DNA of 63,467 nucleotides from Zoogloea sp. LCSB751 (GTDB lineage: Bacteria; Pseudomonadota; Gammaproteobacteria; Burkholderiales; Rhodocyclaceae): the NCBI RefSeq assembly GCF_002028455.1, contig NZ_MWUM01000030.1:1-63467 (forward strand). The letters run 5' to 3'. A model generated the notes under the pieces. That model ran no database searches, was not told the DNA's origin, and worked only from the letters and a program-made list of their open reading frames with translations. The position numbers were made by a program, and so were the translations under genes. Of the stretch, positions 26,481-35,916 are shown piece after piece; the stretch's first letter is position 1; every line of letters begins with the position of its first letter.

Positions 26481-27073
26481 GGGGTCGAGAGCTTTCTGGC
26501 GGTTTCCGCGAGTCGTCGGCCAAGGGCGGTGGCGAGACGTTTTTCCTCGTCGGTGATCAGGGTGTTGTCATCCTTGCCAGCCCAGTGGGTGGCTCCGTAA
26601 GGGGAGCCGCCACTGCGCGTGCGGGTCAGGTCAGGTTCGGAGAAGGGCAGGCCGACAATCAGCATCCCGTGGTGCAGCAGCGGTGTCATCATCGAAAGCA
26701 GGGTGCTTTCCTGGCCGCCATGCTGGCTTGCCGACGACGTGAACACGCAGGCTGGCTTTCCGGCGAGGGCGCCGGACAGCCAGGGGCCGGCGGTGCCGTC
26801 AAGGAAGTACTTGACCGGCGCAGCCATGTTGCCGAAACGAGTCGGGCTGCCAAGGGCCAGGCCGACGCATTCTTCGAGGTCGTGGATGTCGGCATAAGGG
26901 GCTCCGCGGTCGGGTATGCCGTCTTCAACCGCTTCGCAGACGGCCGAAACCCGTGGAACGGTGCGCAGGCGGGCGGCCATGCCGGGAACGGATTCGATGC
27001 CGCGGGCGATCAACTCGGCGAGCGCCCGGACCGAGCCCCGATGGCTGTAGTAGAGGACGAGAATTTCTTGCAT
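26477..27073 (-). CDS. wrbA: NAD(P)H:quinone oxidoreductase, WrbA family
   Basis: This flavodoxin-like FMN enzyme performs two-electron reduction of quinones. The protein has 198 residues. The FMN phosphate loop is YYSHRGSVRALAELIARG, followed by the isoalloxazine-binding GSPTRFGNMAAPVKYFLD and SSASQHGGQEST. The ATG at 27073 fits the family start; five more in-frame codons upstream are possible. It is divergent from the YihY gene, with only 37 bp between starts. Confidence 0.92.
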   Translation of the reverse strand: MQEILVLYYSHRGSVRALAELIARGIESVPGMAARLRTVPRVSAVCEAVEDGIPDRGAPYADIHDLEECVGLALGSPTRFGNMAAPVKYFLDGTAGPWLSGALAGKPACVFTSSASQHGGQESTLLSMMTPLLHHGMLIVGLPFSEPDLTRTRSGGSPYGATHWAGKDDNTLITDEEKRLATALGRRLAETARKLSTP

Positions 27074-27110
27074 GGTAAAGCCGTGCAAAACGGAAGCGCA
27101 TTATACGTAA

Positions 27111-28346
27111 ATGAACCCGACCCCTGATTTTCCTCGATTGCATCGTCGGCTGCCGGTGGCGCATCTGGCATCGGCCGTAGTGCGGCGCTTCCAGGATGGA
27201 CGTTGCGCACAGGTGGCCGGTAGTCTGGCTTTCACCACACTATTGTCTCTGGTACCGATGGTGACCCTGGTGGCGGTGGTGTTTAGCCGGCTACCCCAGT
27301 CGGCTCGTTTCGGCGATGCTCTGCGGGGTTTTCTGCTCGATAATCTGTTGCCCGACAGAGCTGGCAAGGTGATTGCGACCTATGCGCTGCAGTTCAGCGA
27401 GAAGGCTGCCAATCTGACCGTCGTTGGCGCCCTCGTGCTGATCGCCACGACCCTCATGCTGATGAAGACCATCGATCAGGTCATCAATCAGATCTGGATG
27501 ATCAACAGCCGCCGTCCGTGGGCCACGCGTCTGGCGGCCTATTGGGCTGCGCTTTCCCTCGGCCCGCTGCTGCTGGCGGGGTGCGTGTTTGCCGCCAGTG
27601 CAATGCTGAGCATGTCTCTCGACATCATGAGTGAGCCGGCGTGGCTTGAAGGCCTCGGGCTGCGTCTCATTGCGGTCACCGTCCTGACCGGGGTTTTTGG
27701 CACTCTCTACCTCGTGGTGCCTCACTGCAGTGTGCGGGTTGGCGATGCGATGTTTGCCGGCTTGTGTGCGGCGACCGGCTTTCTGGTCATGCAGCGCCTG
27801 TTTGGCTTGTACCTGGTGCATTTCCCGAGCTACACGCTGGTCTATGGCACGTTTGCGGCCGTGCCCATCTTTCTGTTGTGGTTGTATTTGTCCTGGATCG
27901 TGATTCTTCTCGGTGCTGCGCTGGCTGCAGTGCTGCCTGAACGCAAGCTGGTGCACGCCATTTTGCCGGCGTTTCCTGGGCGAGAGCTCTTTGTGGCCAT
28001 GCTGGCGCTCAGGGAACTGGTCGGTGCTCAGCGCGAGGGTTGCTCAAGGACGATGGCGGTGCTTGCCGAGCGGGGGGCGGTTGGGCATGACGATATGAGA
28101 AGGACGCTGGAGGCTCTTGAGTCGGCCGGTATCGCTGCACGCCTGGATGGAGGAGGGTGGTTGCTGGTCAAGGCTGCTGATGCGGTGCCCATGTCGGAGA
28201 TCGGTGCCCTTTTCGGCTGGGGGCGGTTGCCGGACTCCTGGCGAACCCGGACTGATGGCACTGCCGATGTGTGTGAGTTGTGGGACGAAATGCTGGCTGC
28301 CTTTGCGCGTGAGACCGCGCAACCGATTGCGTCCTTGCACTCCTAG
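27111..28346 (+). CDS. YihY/BrkB family inner-membrane protein
   Basis: The protein has 411 residues. The N-terminal 280 residues hold about six transmembrane helices in the YihY pattern (CAQVAGSLAFTTLLSLVPMVTL, INQIWMINSRRPWATRL, YGTFAAVPIFLLWLYLSWIVILLGA). An extra C-terminal soluble domain of about 120 residues has a winged-helix-like pattern (MAVLAERGAVGHDDMRRTLEALESAGI). Family members were once called ribonuclease BN in error, and their real function is unknown. The convergent neighbour begins 6 bp after the stop. Confidence 0.88.
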   Translation: MNPTPDFPRLHRRLPVAHLASAVVRRFQDGRCAQVAGSLAFTTLLSLVPMVTLVAVVFSRLPQSARFGDALRGFLLDNLLPDRAGKVIATYALQFSEKAANLTVVGALVLIATTLMLMKTIDQVINQIWMINSRRPWATRLAAYWAALSLGPLLLAGCVFAASAMLSMSLDIMSEPAWLEGLGLRLIAVTVLTGVFGTLYLVVPHCSVRVGDAMFAGLCAATGFLVMQRLFGLYLVHFPSYTLVYGTFAAVPIFLLWLYLSWIVILLGAALAAVLPERKLVHAILPAFPGRELFVAMLALRELVGAQREGCSRTMAVLAERGAVGHDDMRRTLEALESAGIAARLDGGGWLLVKAADAVPMSEIGALFGWGRLPDSWRTRTDGTADVCELWDEMLAAFARETAQPIASLHS

Positions 28347-28352
28347 CGGGTG

Positions 28353-29957
28353 TTACAGGGGGTAGGGGTCGATTTCGTACTGGAAGAGTTCGACCGCAGC
28401 TGTCTGCATGTCCAGGCTGAGCAAGCGCCCCTGGGCAACGTAGAGACGATTGGTGTCGGAGACCAGCATGAAACGTCGTGCCGAATAAGTTCCGGCAGGC
28501 GCGAGAATGGCCTGCTGACGCCCCAGAGCTGCGATTGGAGGCAAGACCAGCGCCGGGCGCATCGGACGTGTCTGGTTTCCGCTCCGGAAGCCAACCGTCA
28601 CGGGCTTGGCAGTGTTGGCGATGACTTGCAGGCCCAGTTCGACCTGTTCGGGCGTCTCCGTGCGTATCCAGCGCACGACGCACAGGGTCCACGGATCGTC
28701 GTCGTTGCGGCGCAGCGCCAGCGCCATGCCGGCGACGAGATCGGAGGCCGTTCCGGTGACTTGCATGATCGCGTATCCGGTAGGGCTTTCGTTGACCACC
28801 ATCCATTCCGAAGTGTAGGGCTCCTGCCGTGCGGCGCCGTTCTCTCGGAGCATCTTCCAGATCGCGTCGAGGCCCGTGCATACGCGAACCGCATATTGGT
28901 TGCGGCGCCGGGAGTGCTCCCGTCGCGGTGGCGTGGCCCAGTATTCCCTGACGCGGCGCAGCAGGGTGGCTGCCTCGCTGGCTGGCAGCCCAGCGGGAAG
29001 TCCATTCAGGGGCTGCTCTTCGGTGTCGAGTGTTTCGATCCACGCTGTCGCCTTGCGGGCGAGTTCTTCCGCGGAGAAATAGATCAGGCCTTCGACAGGG
29101 GGGGGCGCGCGCCGGTTGTCCGAAATCGGCGGTGTGTCCTGGTCCGGGTCGATCCAGAACCACCCGAGGTCATGGTCCCCTGGTGGGGTGTAGCTGATGT
29201 TCGTATCGCCTGCCGCTACGTTCAGCAATTCGGCCAGCCAGCAGGTCTCCGGGCCGGTGAGGCCTTCGGGCTGGGCGGCGGAGAACGCAAGAAGGTACTT
29301 GTAGGCGGTATCTGCAGCGCCGGTGTTGTTGCTGTTGTCTGCGGCCTGGCTTCCCAGAAACAGGGTGTGTGCGCGCAGCCAGAAGCCATAGGGGGCACTG
29401 TTGCCTGCAAGGTGGGCAACAGTGAATTGCTCACCGAGAATCTCCAGCCCTTTCGCGCTGATGGCCTGGGGCGACAGGCGGCTGTTCTTGGCGATCCGGT
29501 GGCGTATTTCGTTCAGGTTGTCTTCGTAGCCCGTAGCGAGCTTTCCGAAGGCGGAAACCAAGCGGGTTGCGGACCGATGGAGGCTGGCATCGAGTGGCAG
29601 GGCTGTCGAGGCCAGTTTCTCCCGGAACATCCGACTGATCTGTACGCCCCGTGCCTGCAGTGAATCCAGGCAGCGCTGCAGCTGACCCCGGCCGACCTCG
29701 GGGCGCGTTAGATCCTCGATGTGACGTACGAAAGCTGCCAGCTCCAGCTCCGCATCCGAAGAAAGCTCGGTGGCGAGCCAGTCAAGGACGGGAGCGGTGC
29801 GGTCGGAAAGGGAGGAGTCGGCGGCGCTCATTGCCTGCTGTGTGTTTTGGCCAAGCGCATATTGTAAATAACTTCCCTGCAAACAGGTGCGGATATAGCC
29901 CGTTGCCGGCTTGGGGGCGATTCGGCGGATGCTCTCGACGGCTTGGAATCTAGCCAT
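28353..29957 (-). CDS. Uncharacterised 534-residue protein next to the ribosomal operon
   Basis: I do not recognise the family. The protein looks soluble. The first 250 residues are helical (DWLATELSSDAELELAAFVRHI, HRIAKNSRLSPQAISAKGLEILGE), and the last 200 contain strand-rich segments such as SEWMVVNESPTGYAIMQVTG and PWTLCVVRWIRTETPEQVELG, which recall a PilZ-like barrel. That likeness is tentative. The start is ambiguous: ATG 29957 opens the frame, but codon choice between 29830 and 29900 is unlike the rest, and ATG 29831 is a good alternative. It is divergent from rpsP. Confidence 0.65.
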   Translation of the reverse strand: MARFQAVESIRRIAPKPATGYIRTCLQGSYLQYALGQNTQQAMSAADSSLSDRTAPVLDWLATELSSDAELELAAFVRHIEDLTRPEVGRGQLQRCLDSLQARGVQISRMFREKLASTALPLDASLHRSATRLVSAFGKLATGYEDNLNEIRHRIAKNSRLSPQAISAKGLEILGEQFTVAHLAGNSAPYGFWLRAHTLFLGSQAADNSNNTGAADTAYKYLLAFSAAQPEGLTGPETCWLAELLNVAAGDTNISYTPPGDHDLGWFWIDPDQDTPPISDNRRAPPPVEGLIYFSAEELARKATAWIETLDTEEQPLNGLPAGLPASEAATLLRRVREYWATPPRREHSRRRNQYAVRVCTGLDAIWKMLRENGAARQEPYTSEWMVVNESPTGYAIMQVTGTASDLVAGMALALRRNDDDPWTLCVVRWIRTETPEQVELGLQVIANTAKPVTVGFRSGNQTRPMRPALVLPPIAALGRQQAILAPAGTYSARRFMLVSDTNRLYVAQGRLLSLDMQTAAVELFQYEIDPYPL

Positions 29958-30030
29958 CTGTTTTCTTGCGGATTTCCCCGGCGTGATTTAATATCTAACG
30001 TTTTTCCATTCCATCGGATCAAGAACAGTC

Positions 30031-30282
30031 ATGGTTGTTATTCGTCTCGCCCGCAGCGGCTCCAAGAAGCGCCCTTTTTACAACATCGTTGCCGCCGATT
30101 CCCGTAATCGTCGCGATGGCCGTTTTATCGAGCGCATCGGTTACTACAATCCGGTTGCCTCCGGCAGTGCCGTCGGCCTCGTCGTGAATACCGAGCGTCT
30201 GGCTCACTGGCAAGGCAACGGCGCTCAGCTGTCTGAGACCGTCGCCCGCCTGGTCAAGCAGGCAGCCAAGGCTGCTGCTTGA
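30031..30282 (+). CDS. rpsP: 30S ribosomal protein S16
   Basis: This is a small-subunit ribosomal protein of 83 residues with the family start VVIRLARSGSKKRPFYNIVAADSR and the RIGYYNP signature. It is the first gene of the rpsP-rimM-trmD-rplS operon, which joins two ribosomal proteins with a 30S maturation factor and a tRNA methyltransferase. rimM begins within 2 bp of the stop. Confidence 0.97.
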   Translation: MVVIRLARSGSKKRPFYNIVAADSRNRRDGRFIERIGYYNPVASGSAVGLVVNTERLAHWQGNGAQLSETVARLVKQAAKAAA

Positions 30283-30283
30283 G

Positions 30284-30829
30284 TTGGCTGAGAAGCAGCC
30301 TGGTCTTCCGTCAGCCGTGCAGATGATCGTACTGGGGCGTATTGTCGCCCCGTTTGGTGTGGGAGGCTGGGTAAAGGTTCATCCTTTCGGGGATGATCCT
30401 TTGTCGTGGAAAAATATGCCGCAATGGTGGATCGGTCCCGATCCCGATGGCGACGACTGGACTCCCTATACGCTCAAGGGCTGCAAGGCCCACGGCAAGG
30501 CAGGAGCTCTGGTGGCCGCATTTGGAGAAGTTCCAGATCGCAATTCGGCTGAGGCCATCGAAGGTTTGTACATCGCCGCACCAAGGGATGCCTTGCCGAA
30601 GCCTGGTGAGGATGAATACTACTGGGCCGACCTGGTTGGTCTGGAGGTATTTAATGCGTCGGATGTGCACCTGGGAACAGTGAAGGGTCTGCTGTCTACG
30701 GGTGTCCATGATGTGCTCCAGGTACAGGATGGCGATGTCGAGCGGCTTATTCCCTTTGTCGCTAGTTATGTGACAGAGGTGGATGCTGTCGGTCGCCGCA
30801 TTCGTGTGGATTGGGAGGCGGACTGGTGA
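30284..30829 (+). CDS. rimM: 16S rRNA processing protein RimM
   Basis: RimM binds the 30S head and helps 16S rRNA maturation. The protein carries the N-terminal barrel motif LGRIVAPFGVGGWVKVHPFGDD and the PRC-barrel domain (YYWADLVGLEVFN...VHDVLQV...IPFVASYV). The start is either the TTG at 30284, right after the rpsP stop, or the ATG at 30323. The ATG gives the more usual N terminus (MIVLGRI), but neither has a strong ribosome site. Its stop overlaps the trmD start (GTGA). Confidence 0.93.
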   Translation: MAEKQPGLPSAVQMIVLGRIVAPFGVGGWVKVHPFGDDPLSWKNMPQWWIGPDPDGDDWTPYTLKGCKAHGKAGALVAAFGEVPDRNSAEAIEGLYIAAPRDALPKPGEDEYYWADLVGLEVFNASDVHLGTVKGLLSTGVHDVLQVQDGDVERLIPFVASYVTEVDAVGRRIRVDWEADW

Positions 30830-31608
30830 CGGTGGTCGGTGGCCGCAAGGCCTACGACGTCGTAAGTCTGTTTCCCCAGATGTTCTCCGCGCTGTCGGAG
30901 TTCGGCATTACGGGGCGTGCGCGCGAGCGTGGGCTGTACGAACTGAATTGTTGGAATCCGCGGGATTTTGCGGAGGATCGCTATCGAACCGTGGATGACC
31001 GTCCTTACGGGGGCGGGCCGGGAATGGTGATGTTGCCGGGGCCGTTGGAGAAATCCATCAAGGCTGCCCAGGCGCGTCAGGTGGAAAGCGCTGGCGTGGC
31101 GGGGAGAGTGATTTATCTGTCACCGCAGGGGCGTCCGCTGGAGCATGGACGCGTGCTGGAGCTTGTGTCGGAACCCGCGCTGGTGCTGCTTTGCGGCCGC
31201 TACGAAGGGGTCGATCAACGTTTGATCGAGCGCTGCGTGGATGAAGAAATATCGTTGGGTGATTTCGTCCTCTCGGGGGGGGAGTTGCCGGCGATGGTAT
31301 TGCTCGATGCCATGATCCGGCAGTTGCCGGGCGCCCTGAATGACGAGGATTCGGCAGTAGAAGATTCTTTCGTCGACGGTCTGCTTGATTGCCCGCATTA
31401 CACGCGGCCGGTCGAGTACGAGGGGGTGACTGTGCCGGGCGTGTTGATGTCCGGCAACCATGCCGAGATTCGGCGCTGGCGTCTGCAGCAATCCCTTGGG
31501 CGGACTGAGCTGCGAAGACCGGATCTGCTGGTCAACCGGAAGTTGAGCAAGGAAGAAATTCGTTTGCTGGAGGCATTCCGGCAAACTGAAGCGAAATCGG
31601 AAAGCTGA
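30826..31608 (+). CDS. trmD: tRNA (guanine-N1)-methyltransferase
   Basis: TrmD methylates G37 next to the anticodon and prevents frameshifting. The protein has 260 residues and the SPOUT trefoil knot: DDRPYGGGPGMVM, LLCGRYEGVDQR and LGDFVLSGGELPAM are all present. The GTG at 30826 lies in a GTGA overlap with the rimM stop and leaves a slightly long N terminus (VTVVGGRKAYDVVSLFPQMF) compared with the usual direct start at the DVV strand. Confidence 0.95.
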   Translation: MTVVGGRKAYDVVSLFPQMFSALSEFGITGRARERGLYELNCWNPRDFAEDRYRTVDDRPYGGGPGMVMLPGPLEKSIKAAQARQVESAGVAGRVIYLSPQGRPLEHGRVLELVSEPALVLLCGRYEGVDQRLIERCVDEEISLGDFVLSGGELPAMVLLDAMIRQLPGALNDEDSAVEDSFVDGLLDCPHYTRPVEYEGVTVPGVLMSGNHAEIRRWRLQQSLGRTELRRPDLLVNRKLSKEEIRLLEAFRQTEAKSES

Positions 31609-31695
31609 TTTCCGGTTTCAATAACAAAGCCGTGTATCAGGTGGCGACCTGCTCTGCACGAAAGGCCACTGGCCCATATTTTTCAGGAGTTACGC

Positions 31696-32094
31696 ATGAA
31701 CCTCATTCAGCAGCTCGAGCAAGAAGAAATCACTCGCCTGACCCAAGGCAAGACGATCCCGCAATTCGCTCCTGGCGATACCGTTGTCGTGCAGGTCAAG
31801 GTCAAGGAAGGTAATCGCGAGCGTCTTCAGGCTTACGAAGGTGTCGTGATCGCCAAGCGCAATCGCGGTCTGAACTCTGCCTTCATCGTTCGCAAGATCT
31901 CTTCCGGCGAAGGTGTGGAGCGTACGTTCCAGACTTATTCCCCGCTGGTTGCCAGCATCGAAGTGAAGCGTCGCGGTGATGTGCGTCGTGCCAAGCTGTA
32001 CTATCTGCGCAGCCGCTCCGGCAAGTCTGCGCGTATCAAGGAAAAGCTGGACTACAAGTCCTTTGCTGCCAAGGCTGCTGCCGCCAAGGCCTGA
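31696..32094 (+). CDS. rplS: 50S ribosomal protein L19
   Basis: This is a large-subunit ribosomal protein of 132 residues located at the interface with the 30S subunit. It has the typical IPQFAPGDTVVVQVKVKEGNRERLQAYEGVVIA and the RRGDVRRAKLYYLRSRSGKSARIKEKL ending, with a short Ala/Lys-rich tail. It lies 87 bp after trmD and is followed by a strong terminator that closes the operon. Confidence 0.97.
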   Translation: MNLIQQLEQEEITRLTQGKTIPQFAPGDTVVVQVKVKEGNRERLQAYEGVVIAKRNRGLNSAFIVRKISSGEGVERTFQTYSPLVASIEVKRRGDVRRAKLYYLRSRSGKSARIKEKLDYKSFAAKAAAAKA

Positions 32095-32106
32095 TTTTCC
32101 GCGGTA

Positions 32107-32140
32107 CAAAAAAACGGAACCTTCGGGTTCCGTTTTTTTT
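32107..32140. terminator. Bidirectional terminator between rplS and folE2
   Basis: ACGGAACC / GGTTCCGT forms the stem around a TTCG tetraloop. It is flanked by a run of A on the left and eight T on the right, so it serves both convergent genes. Confidence 0.9.
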
Positions 32141-32185
32141 GCCCGTGCATTTGTATATGGCGCGGGTTGGGAGTGGATTGCTGGC

Positions 32186-32995
32186 TCAGGCGTGCTTGTT
32201 CCGTTCGATCAGTGCGTAGGCCGAGTGATTGTGGATCGACTCGAAGTTCTCGGATTCCACGACGTATGCGTCGATGCGGCTTTCCTGGTTGAGGGCTCCG
32301 GCAACGTCGCGCACCATGTCTTCGACGAACTTGGGGTTGTCGTAAGCGCGTTCGGTAACAAACTTCTCATCAGGACGCTTGAGTAGCCCGTAGAGCTCGC
32401 AGGATGCCTGTTCCTCGACCAGCTGGACGAGCTCCTCGATCCAAAGGTGATCGTTGGTCGTGGCCGTGACCGTGACGTGGGAGCGCTGGTTGTGGGCGCC
32501 GTATGCGGAGATCTTCTTGGAGCAGGGGCACAGGCTGGTCACTGGAACGACGACCTTCATCGTAAACTCGTAGTCTCCCCCTTCCCGGATTTCCCCGATG
32601 AATGTGACCTCATAGTCCATCAGGCTCTGCACGCCAGAAACCGGGGCGGCCTTGTTGATGAAGTAAGGGAAAGTCATTTCTACGTGGCCGGTTTCGGCCT
32701 CGAGCTTTCTGACCATCTCCCGAAGCATCGGCTCGAAGGATTCGACAGAGATTTCCCGCTCGTGACTGTTAAGGATTTCCACGAAGCGGGACATGTGCGT
32801 CCCCTTGAAATTGTGGGGCAGGCCCACGTACATATTGAATACTGCAATCGTGTGCTGGATGCCACCGCTCTTTTTGTCCTGAACCTTGATGGGGTGGCGG
32901 ATTGCCTTGATGCCGACCTTGTTGATGGCCAGCTGGCGGGAGTCGGCGGAGTTCTGTACGTCGGGGATGGGGGTTGGGGCTTCGCAGGTGGTCAT
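32186..32995 (-). CDS. folE2: GTP cyclohydrolase FolE2 (type IB)
   Basis: FolE2 converts GTP to dihydroneopterin triphosphate for folate and, through QueD, for queuosine precursors. It uses a metal-promiscuous site, which allows function when zinc is scarce. The protein is 269 residues with the family's SLCPCSKKIS segment holding the metal-binding cysteine, and SRFVEIL, KAAPVSGVQSLMDYEV and RSHVTV motifs. The ATG at 32995 fits the family start; the frame stays open to 33082 but would overlap dxs. No zinc-regulated operator was recognised. Confidence 0.95.
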   Translation of the reverse strand: MTTCEAPTPIPDVQNSADSRQLAINKVGIKAIRHPIKVQDKKSGGIQHTIAVFNMYVGLPHNFKGTHMSRFVEILNSHEREISVESFEPMLREMVRKLEAETGHVEMTFPYFINKAAPVSGVQSLMDYEVTFIGEIREGGDYEFTMKVVVPVTSLCPCSKKISAYGAHNQRSHVTVTATTNDHLWIEELVQLVEEQASCELYGLLKRPDEKFVTERAYDNPKFVEDMVRDVAGALNQESRIDAYVVESENFESIHNHSAYALIERNKHA

Positions 32996-33078
32996 GGCTG
33001 TTCTCGATAAATCTCGTTGGGGAATAGGGATCTGGCGCCCCTCAATGGATTCGATCCTATCATTCCCGACAAAAGCGC

Positions 33079-34968
33079 TCAACTATTCGTCCGGTAGCTT
33101 GCTTCTATGTGCTTGAGGATGCCCGCGGCGTCGAGTTCGACCTCAGCCATCAACTGTTGCTGGTCGCCATGGTCGATGAAACGGTCGGGCAGACCCAGTT
33201 GCAGCACCCTGATGGCTTTGCCGGCCTCCTGCAGTATGCGGACAACTTCCGATCCAGCGCCGCCGATGATGGCGTTCTCCTCGAGCGTGACGAGAATCTC
33301 GTGGCTGTCAGCCAGCTCGAGAACGAGCTCCCGGTCGATCGGCTTTGCAAAGCGCATGTTGGCTACGGTGGCATCGAGCGTGTCTGCGACCTCCAGTGCT
33401 GGGCCAAGCAGGCTGCCGAAGGCGAGGAGGGCGTAACGGGTTCCGCTGCGGCGGACCTCGCCCTTGCCGATCGGTAGGGGGTGCATGCGCTTTTCCGGCT
33501 GGATTCCCAGGCCGCTGCCACGCGGGTAGCGGACGGCAGTCGGGCCGTCGTGCTGGTAAGCCGTGTAGAGCATCTGGCGGCATTCGTTTTCGTCTGCCGG
33601 ACAGAAGATCGTCAGATTGGGAATGCAGGCCAGATAGGAGATGTCGAAAGCACCGTGATGGGTGGCGCCGTCGGCGCCAACCAGGCCGGCCCGGTCGATG
33701 GCCAGCATGACCGGCAGGTTCTGCAGGGCGATGTCATGAATCAGCTGATCGTAGGCGCGTTGCAGGAAGGTGGAATAGATGGCCACCACCGGCTTGAAGC
33801 CCTCACAGGCCAGGCCGGCACCGAAGGTCAGGGCGTGCTGTTCGGCGATCCCGACGTCGTAATAGCGATCCGGGTATTCGTGGGCGAAACGGACCATGCC
33901 CGACCCTTCGCGCATGGCAGGGGTGATCGCCACGAGGCGCTTGTCGACCGCAGCCATGTCACACAGCCAGTCGCCAAACACCTGAGTGTAGGTGAGCTTG
34001 CCGCCGCCCTTTCCGGTCGTGATGCCCGCTGCATGGTCGAATTTGGAGACGCCGTGATAGAGGATGGGATCAGCTTCCGCGAGCTTGTAGCCCTGTCCCT
34101 TGCGGGTGATGACGTGCAGGAATTGCGGTCCCTTCAGGGTACGCAGATTCTGTAGCGTCGGTAGCAAGGCTTCAAGGTCGTGACCATCGATAGGGCCAAT
34201 GTAATTGAAGCCGAATTCCTCGAACATCGTGCCGGGCATCACCATGCCTTTCACGTGTTCTTCGGTGCGCTTGGCGAATTCGAAAACGGGAGGGGGCAGG
34301 TTCTCGAGGAAGCGCTTGCCGATGGTGCGTGCGCCGTTATAAAGGCGCCCGGATAGCAGGCGGGACAGATGCTTGTTGAGTGCACCCACGGGCGGCGAGA
34401 TGGACATCTCGTTGTCGTTGAGAATGACCAGCAGATTGGTGTCGCTGATGTCCCCGGCGTTGTTCAACGCTTCAAAGGCCATGCCGGCCGACATTGCGCC
34501 GTCACCGATGACGGCAATCGCGCGCCGATCTTCTCCGCGCAGGCGGGCGGCTTCGGCCATGCCGAGGGCTGCGGAGATCGAGGTGGACGAATGGGCGGTG
34601 CCGAAGGTGTCGTAAGGGCTCTCGCTGCGGCGTGGAAAGCCTGAGATGCCATGGTATTGACGCAGGCCAGCCATGGCCTCGCGACGGCCCGTCAGGATCT
34701 TGTGGGCGTAGGTTTGGTGGCCCACGTCCCAGACGATGCGGTCGTCAGGTGTGCTGAACACATAGTGCAGCGCAATGGTCAGTTCCACGGTTCCCAGGTT
34801 CGACGACAGGTGTCCGCCGGTATGGGAAACCGAGTCGATCAGGAAGTTGCGCAGCTCGTCGGCCAGCTTGGGGAGTTCGCCGGGGTCGAGCTGGCGCAGG
34901 TCCGCGGGAGAGGTGATGCTGTCCAGCAGGCTGGCGCGAGGTTTGGCGGGCTGCGTTGCGAAGGGCAT
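33079..34968 (-). CDS. dxs: 1-deoxy-D-xylulose-5-phosphate synthase
   Basis: This is the first enzyme of the MEP isoprenoid pathway, joining pyruvate and glyceraldehyde 3-phosphate with thiamine diphosphate. The protein is 629 residues. It has the VWDVGHQTYAHKILTGR segment, the cofactor motif GDGAMSAGMAFEALNNAG and the catalytic glutamate in YDVGIAEQHAL. It is third in an xseB-ispA-dxs set that supplies farnesyl diphosphate. A separate MEP enzyme, ispH, lies 2.6 kb away. Confidence 0.97.
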   Translation of the reverse strand: MPFATQPAKPRASLLDSITSPADLRQLDPGELPKLADELRNFLIDSVSHTGGHLSSNLGTVELTIALHYVFSTPDDRIVWDVGHQTYAHKILTGRREAMAGLRQYHGISGFPRRSESPYDTFGTAHSSTSISAALGMAEAARLRGEDRRAIAVIGDGAMSAGMAFEALNNAGDISDTNLLVILNDNEMSISPPVGALNKHLSRLLSGRLYNGARTIGKRFLENLPPPVFEFAKRTEEHVKGMVMPGTMFEEFGFNYIGPIDGHDLEALLPTLQNLRTLKGPQFLHVITRKGQGYKLAEADPILYHGVSKFDHAAGITTGKGGGKLTYTQVFGDWLCDMAAVDKRLVAITPAMREGSGMVRFAHEYPDRYYDVGIAEQHALTFGAGLACEGFKPVVAIYSTFLQRAYDQLIHDIALQNLPVMLAIDRAGLVGADGATHHGAFDISYLACIPNLTIFCPADENECRQMLYTAYQHDGPTAVRYPRGSGLGIQPEKRMHPLPIGKGEVRRSGTRYALLAFGSLLGPALEVADTLDATVANMRFAKPIDRELVLELADSHEILVTLEENAIIGGAGSEVVRILQEAGKAIRVLQLGLPDRFIDHGDQQQLMAEVELDAAGILKHIEASYRTNS

Positions 34969-35019
34969 TCCGGGATACCGGGTCGTTAATGGATATTCTG
35001 TGTTGTCGATCTGCCGGCC

Positions 35020-35916
35020 TCAGAACTGGCGACGAACGATGAAGCGCGTCAGTTCGGATAGGCGCTGGGCGTTGTTGCCGAAGGTGGCGAGGCTGTCCAG
35101 GGCGCTCTGGCACATTTCCTCAGCCAGTTCGCGGGCACGGCTGGTGCCGAGCAGGCTGACGTAAGTGGGCTTGTCGTTGGCGGCATCCTTACCGGCCGTC
35201 TTGCCAAGGGTGGCAGTGTCCGCTTCTGCGTCGAGGATATCGTCCACAATCTGAAAGAGGAGTCCGATCACCTTGCCGACGTGATCGAGGGAGGCCATGG
35301 CTTCGTCTCCCAGCGGGTGGCCGCACTGGGCACCAAGCGCGATCGACGCCCGTATCAGGGCGCCGGTCTTGTGAATGTGCATGAACTCCAGTTCAGTCAG
35401 GCTGAGTTCGAGGCCGACGGATGCCAGATCAATAGCCTGCCCGCCAGCCATGCCGCGGGAGCCGGAGGCTACGGCGAGCTGGCGGATCATGGCGACCTGT
35501 TGTGCGGGGTCGTCGCAGACGGTGTCGTCGGCGATGTGCTGGAACGCCAGCGTCTGCAGGGCGTCACCGACCAGGAGGGCGGTGGCCTCGTCGTATTCCA
35601 CGTGAACAGTCGGTTTGCCGCGTCGCAGTGCGTCGTCATCCATGCAGGGCATGTCGTCATGCACCAGCGAGTAGGCGTGGATCAGTTCCAGCGCACAGGC
35701 GATCCGATCGAGGCGGGCGGCATCTGCTTGCGCCAGCTGCCCGGCGGCATGCACGAGTAATGGACGAACGCGTTTGCCGCCTCCGAGTACCGCGTAGCGC
35801 ATGGCCTGATGCAGGCGTTCGGGGGCAATGTCGGCCGAGGGCAGGGCCTGATCGAGGGCGATCTCCGTGCGTTGCTGGATGTCGCCCATCCACTGGCTGA
35901 AACTGCGAGGGCTCAT
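35020..35916 (-). CDS. ispA: Farnesyl diphosphate synthase (short-chain polyprenyl synthetase)
   Basis: The enzyme condenses isopentenyl diphosphate with dimethylallyl and geranyl diphosphates. The protein has 298 residues. The first Asp-rich motif is in YSLVHDDMPCMDDDALRRG and the second in QIVDDILD. The GGGKRVRPLL substrate-binding segment is also present. The start shares an ATGA overlap with the xseB stop, and the dxs gene begins 51 bp downstream. This is the standard xseB-ispA-dxs cluster. Confidence 0.96.
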   Translation of the reverse strand: MSPRSFSQWMGDIQQRTEIALDQALPSADIAPERLHQAMRYAVLGGGKRVRPLLVHAAGQLAQADAARLDRIACALELIHAYSLVHDDMPCMDDDALRRGKPTVHVEYDEATALLVGDALQTLAFQHIADDTVCDDPAQQVAMIRQLAVASGSRGMAGGQAIDLASVGLELSLTELEFMHIHKTGALIRASIALGAQCGHPLGDEAMASLDHVGKVIGLLFQIVDDILDAEADTATLGKTAGKDAANDKPTYVSLLGTSRARELAEEMCQSALDSLATFGNNAQRLSELTRFIVRRQF

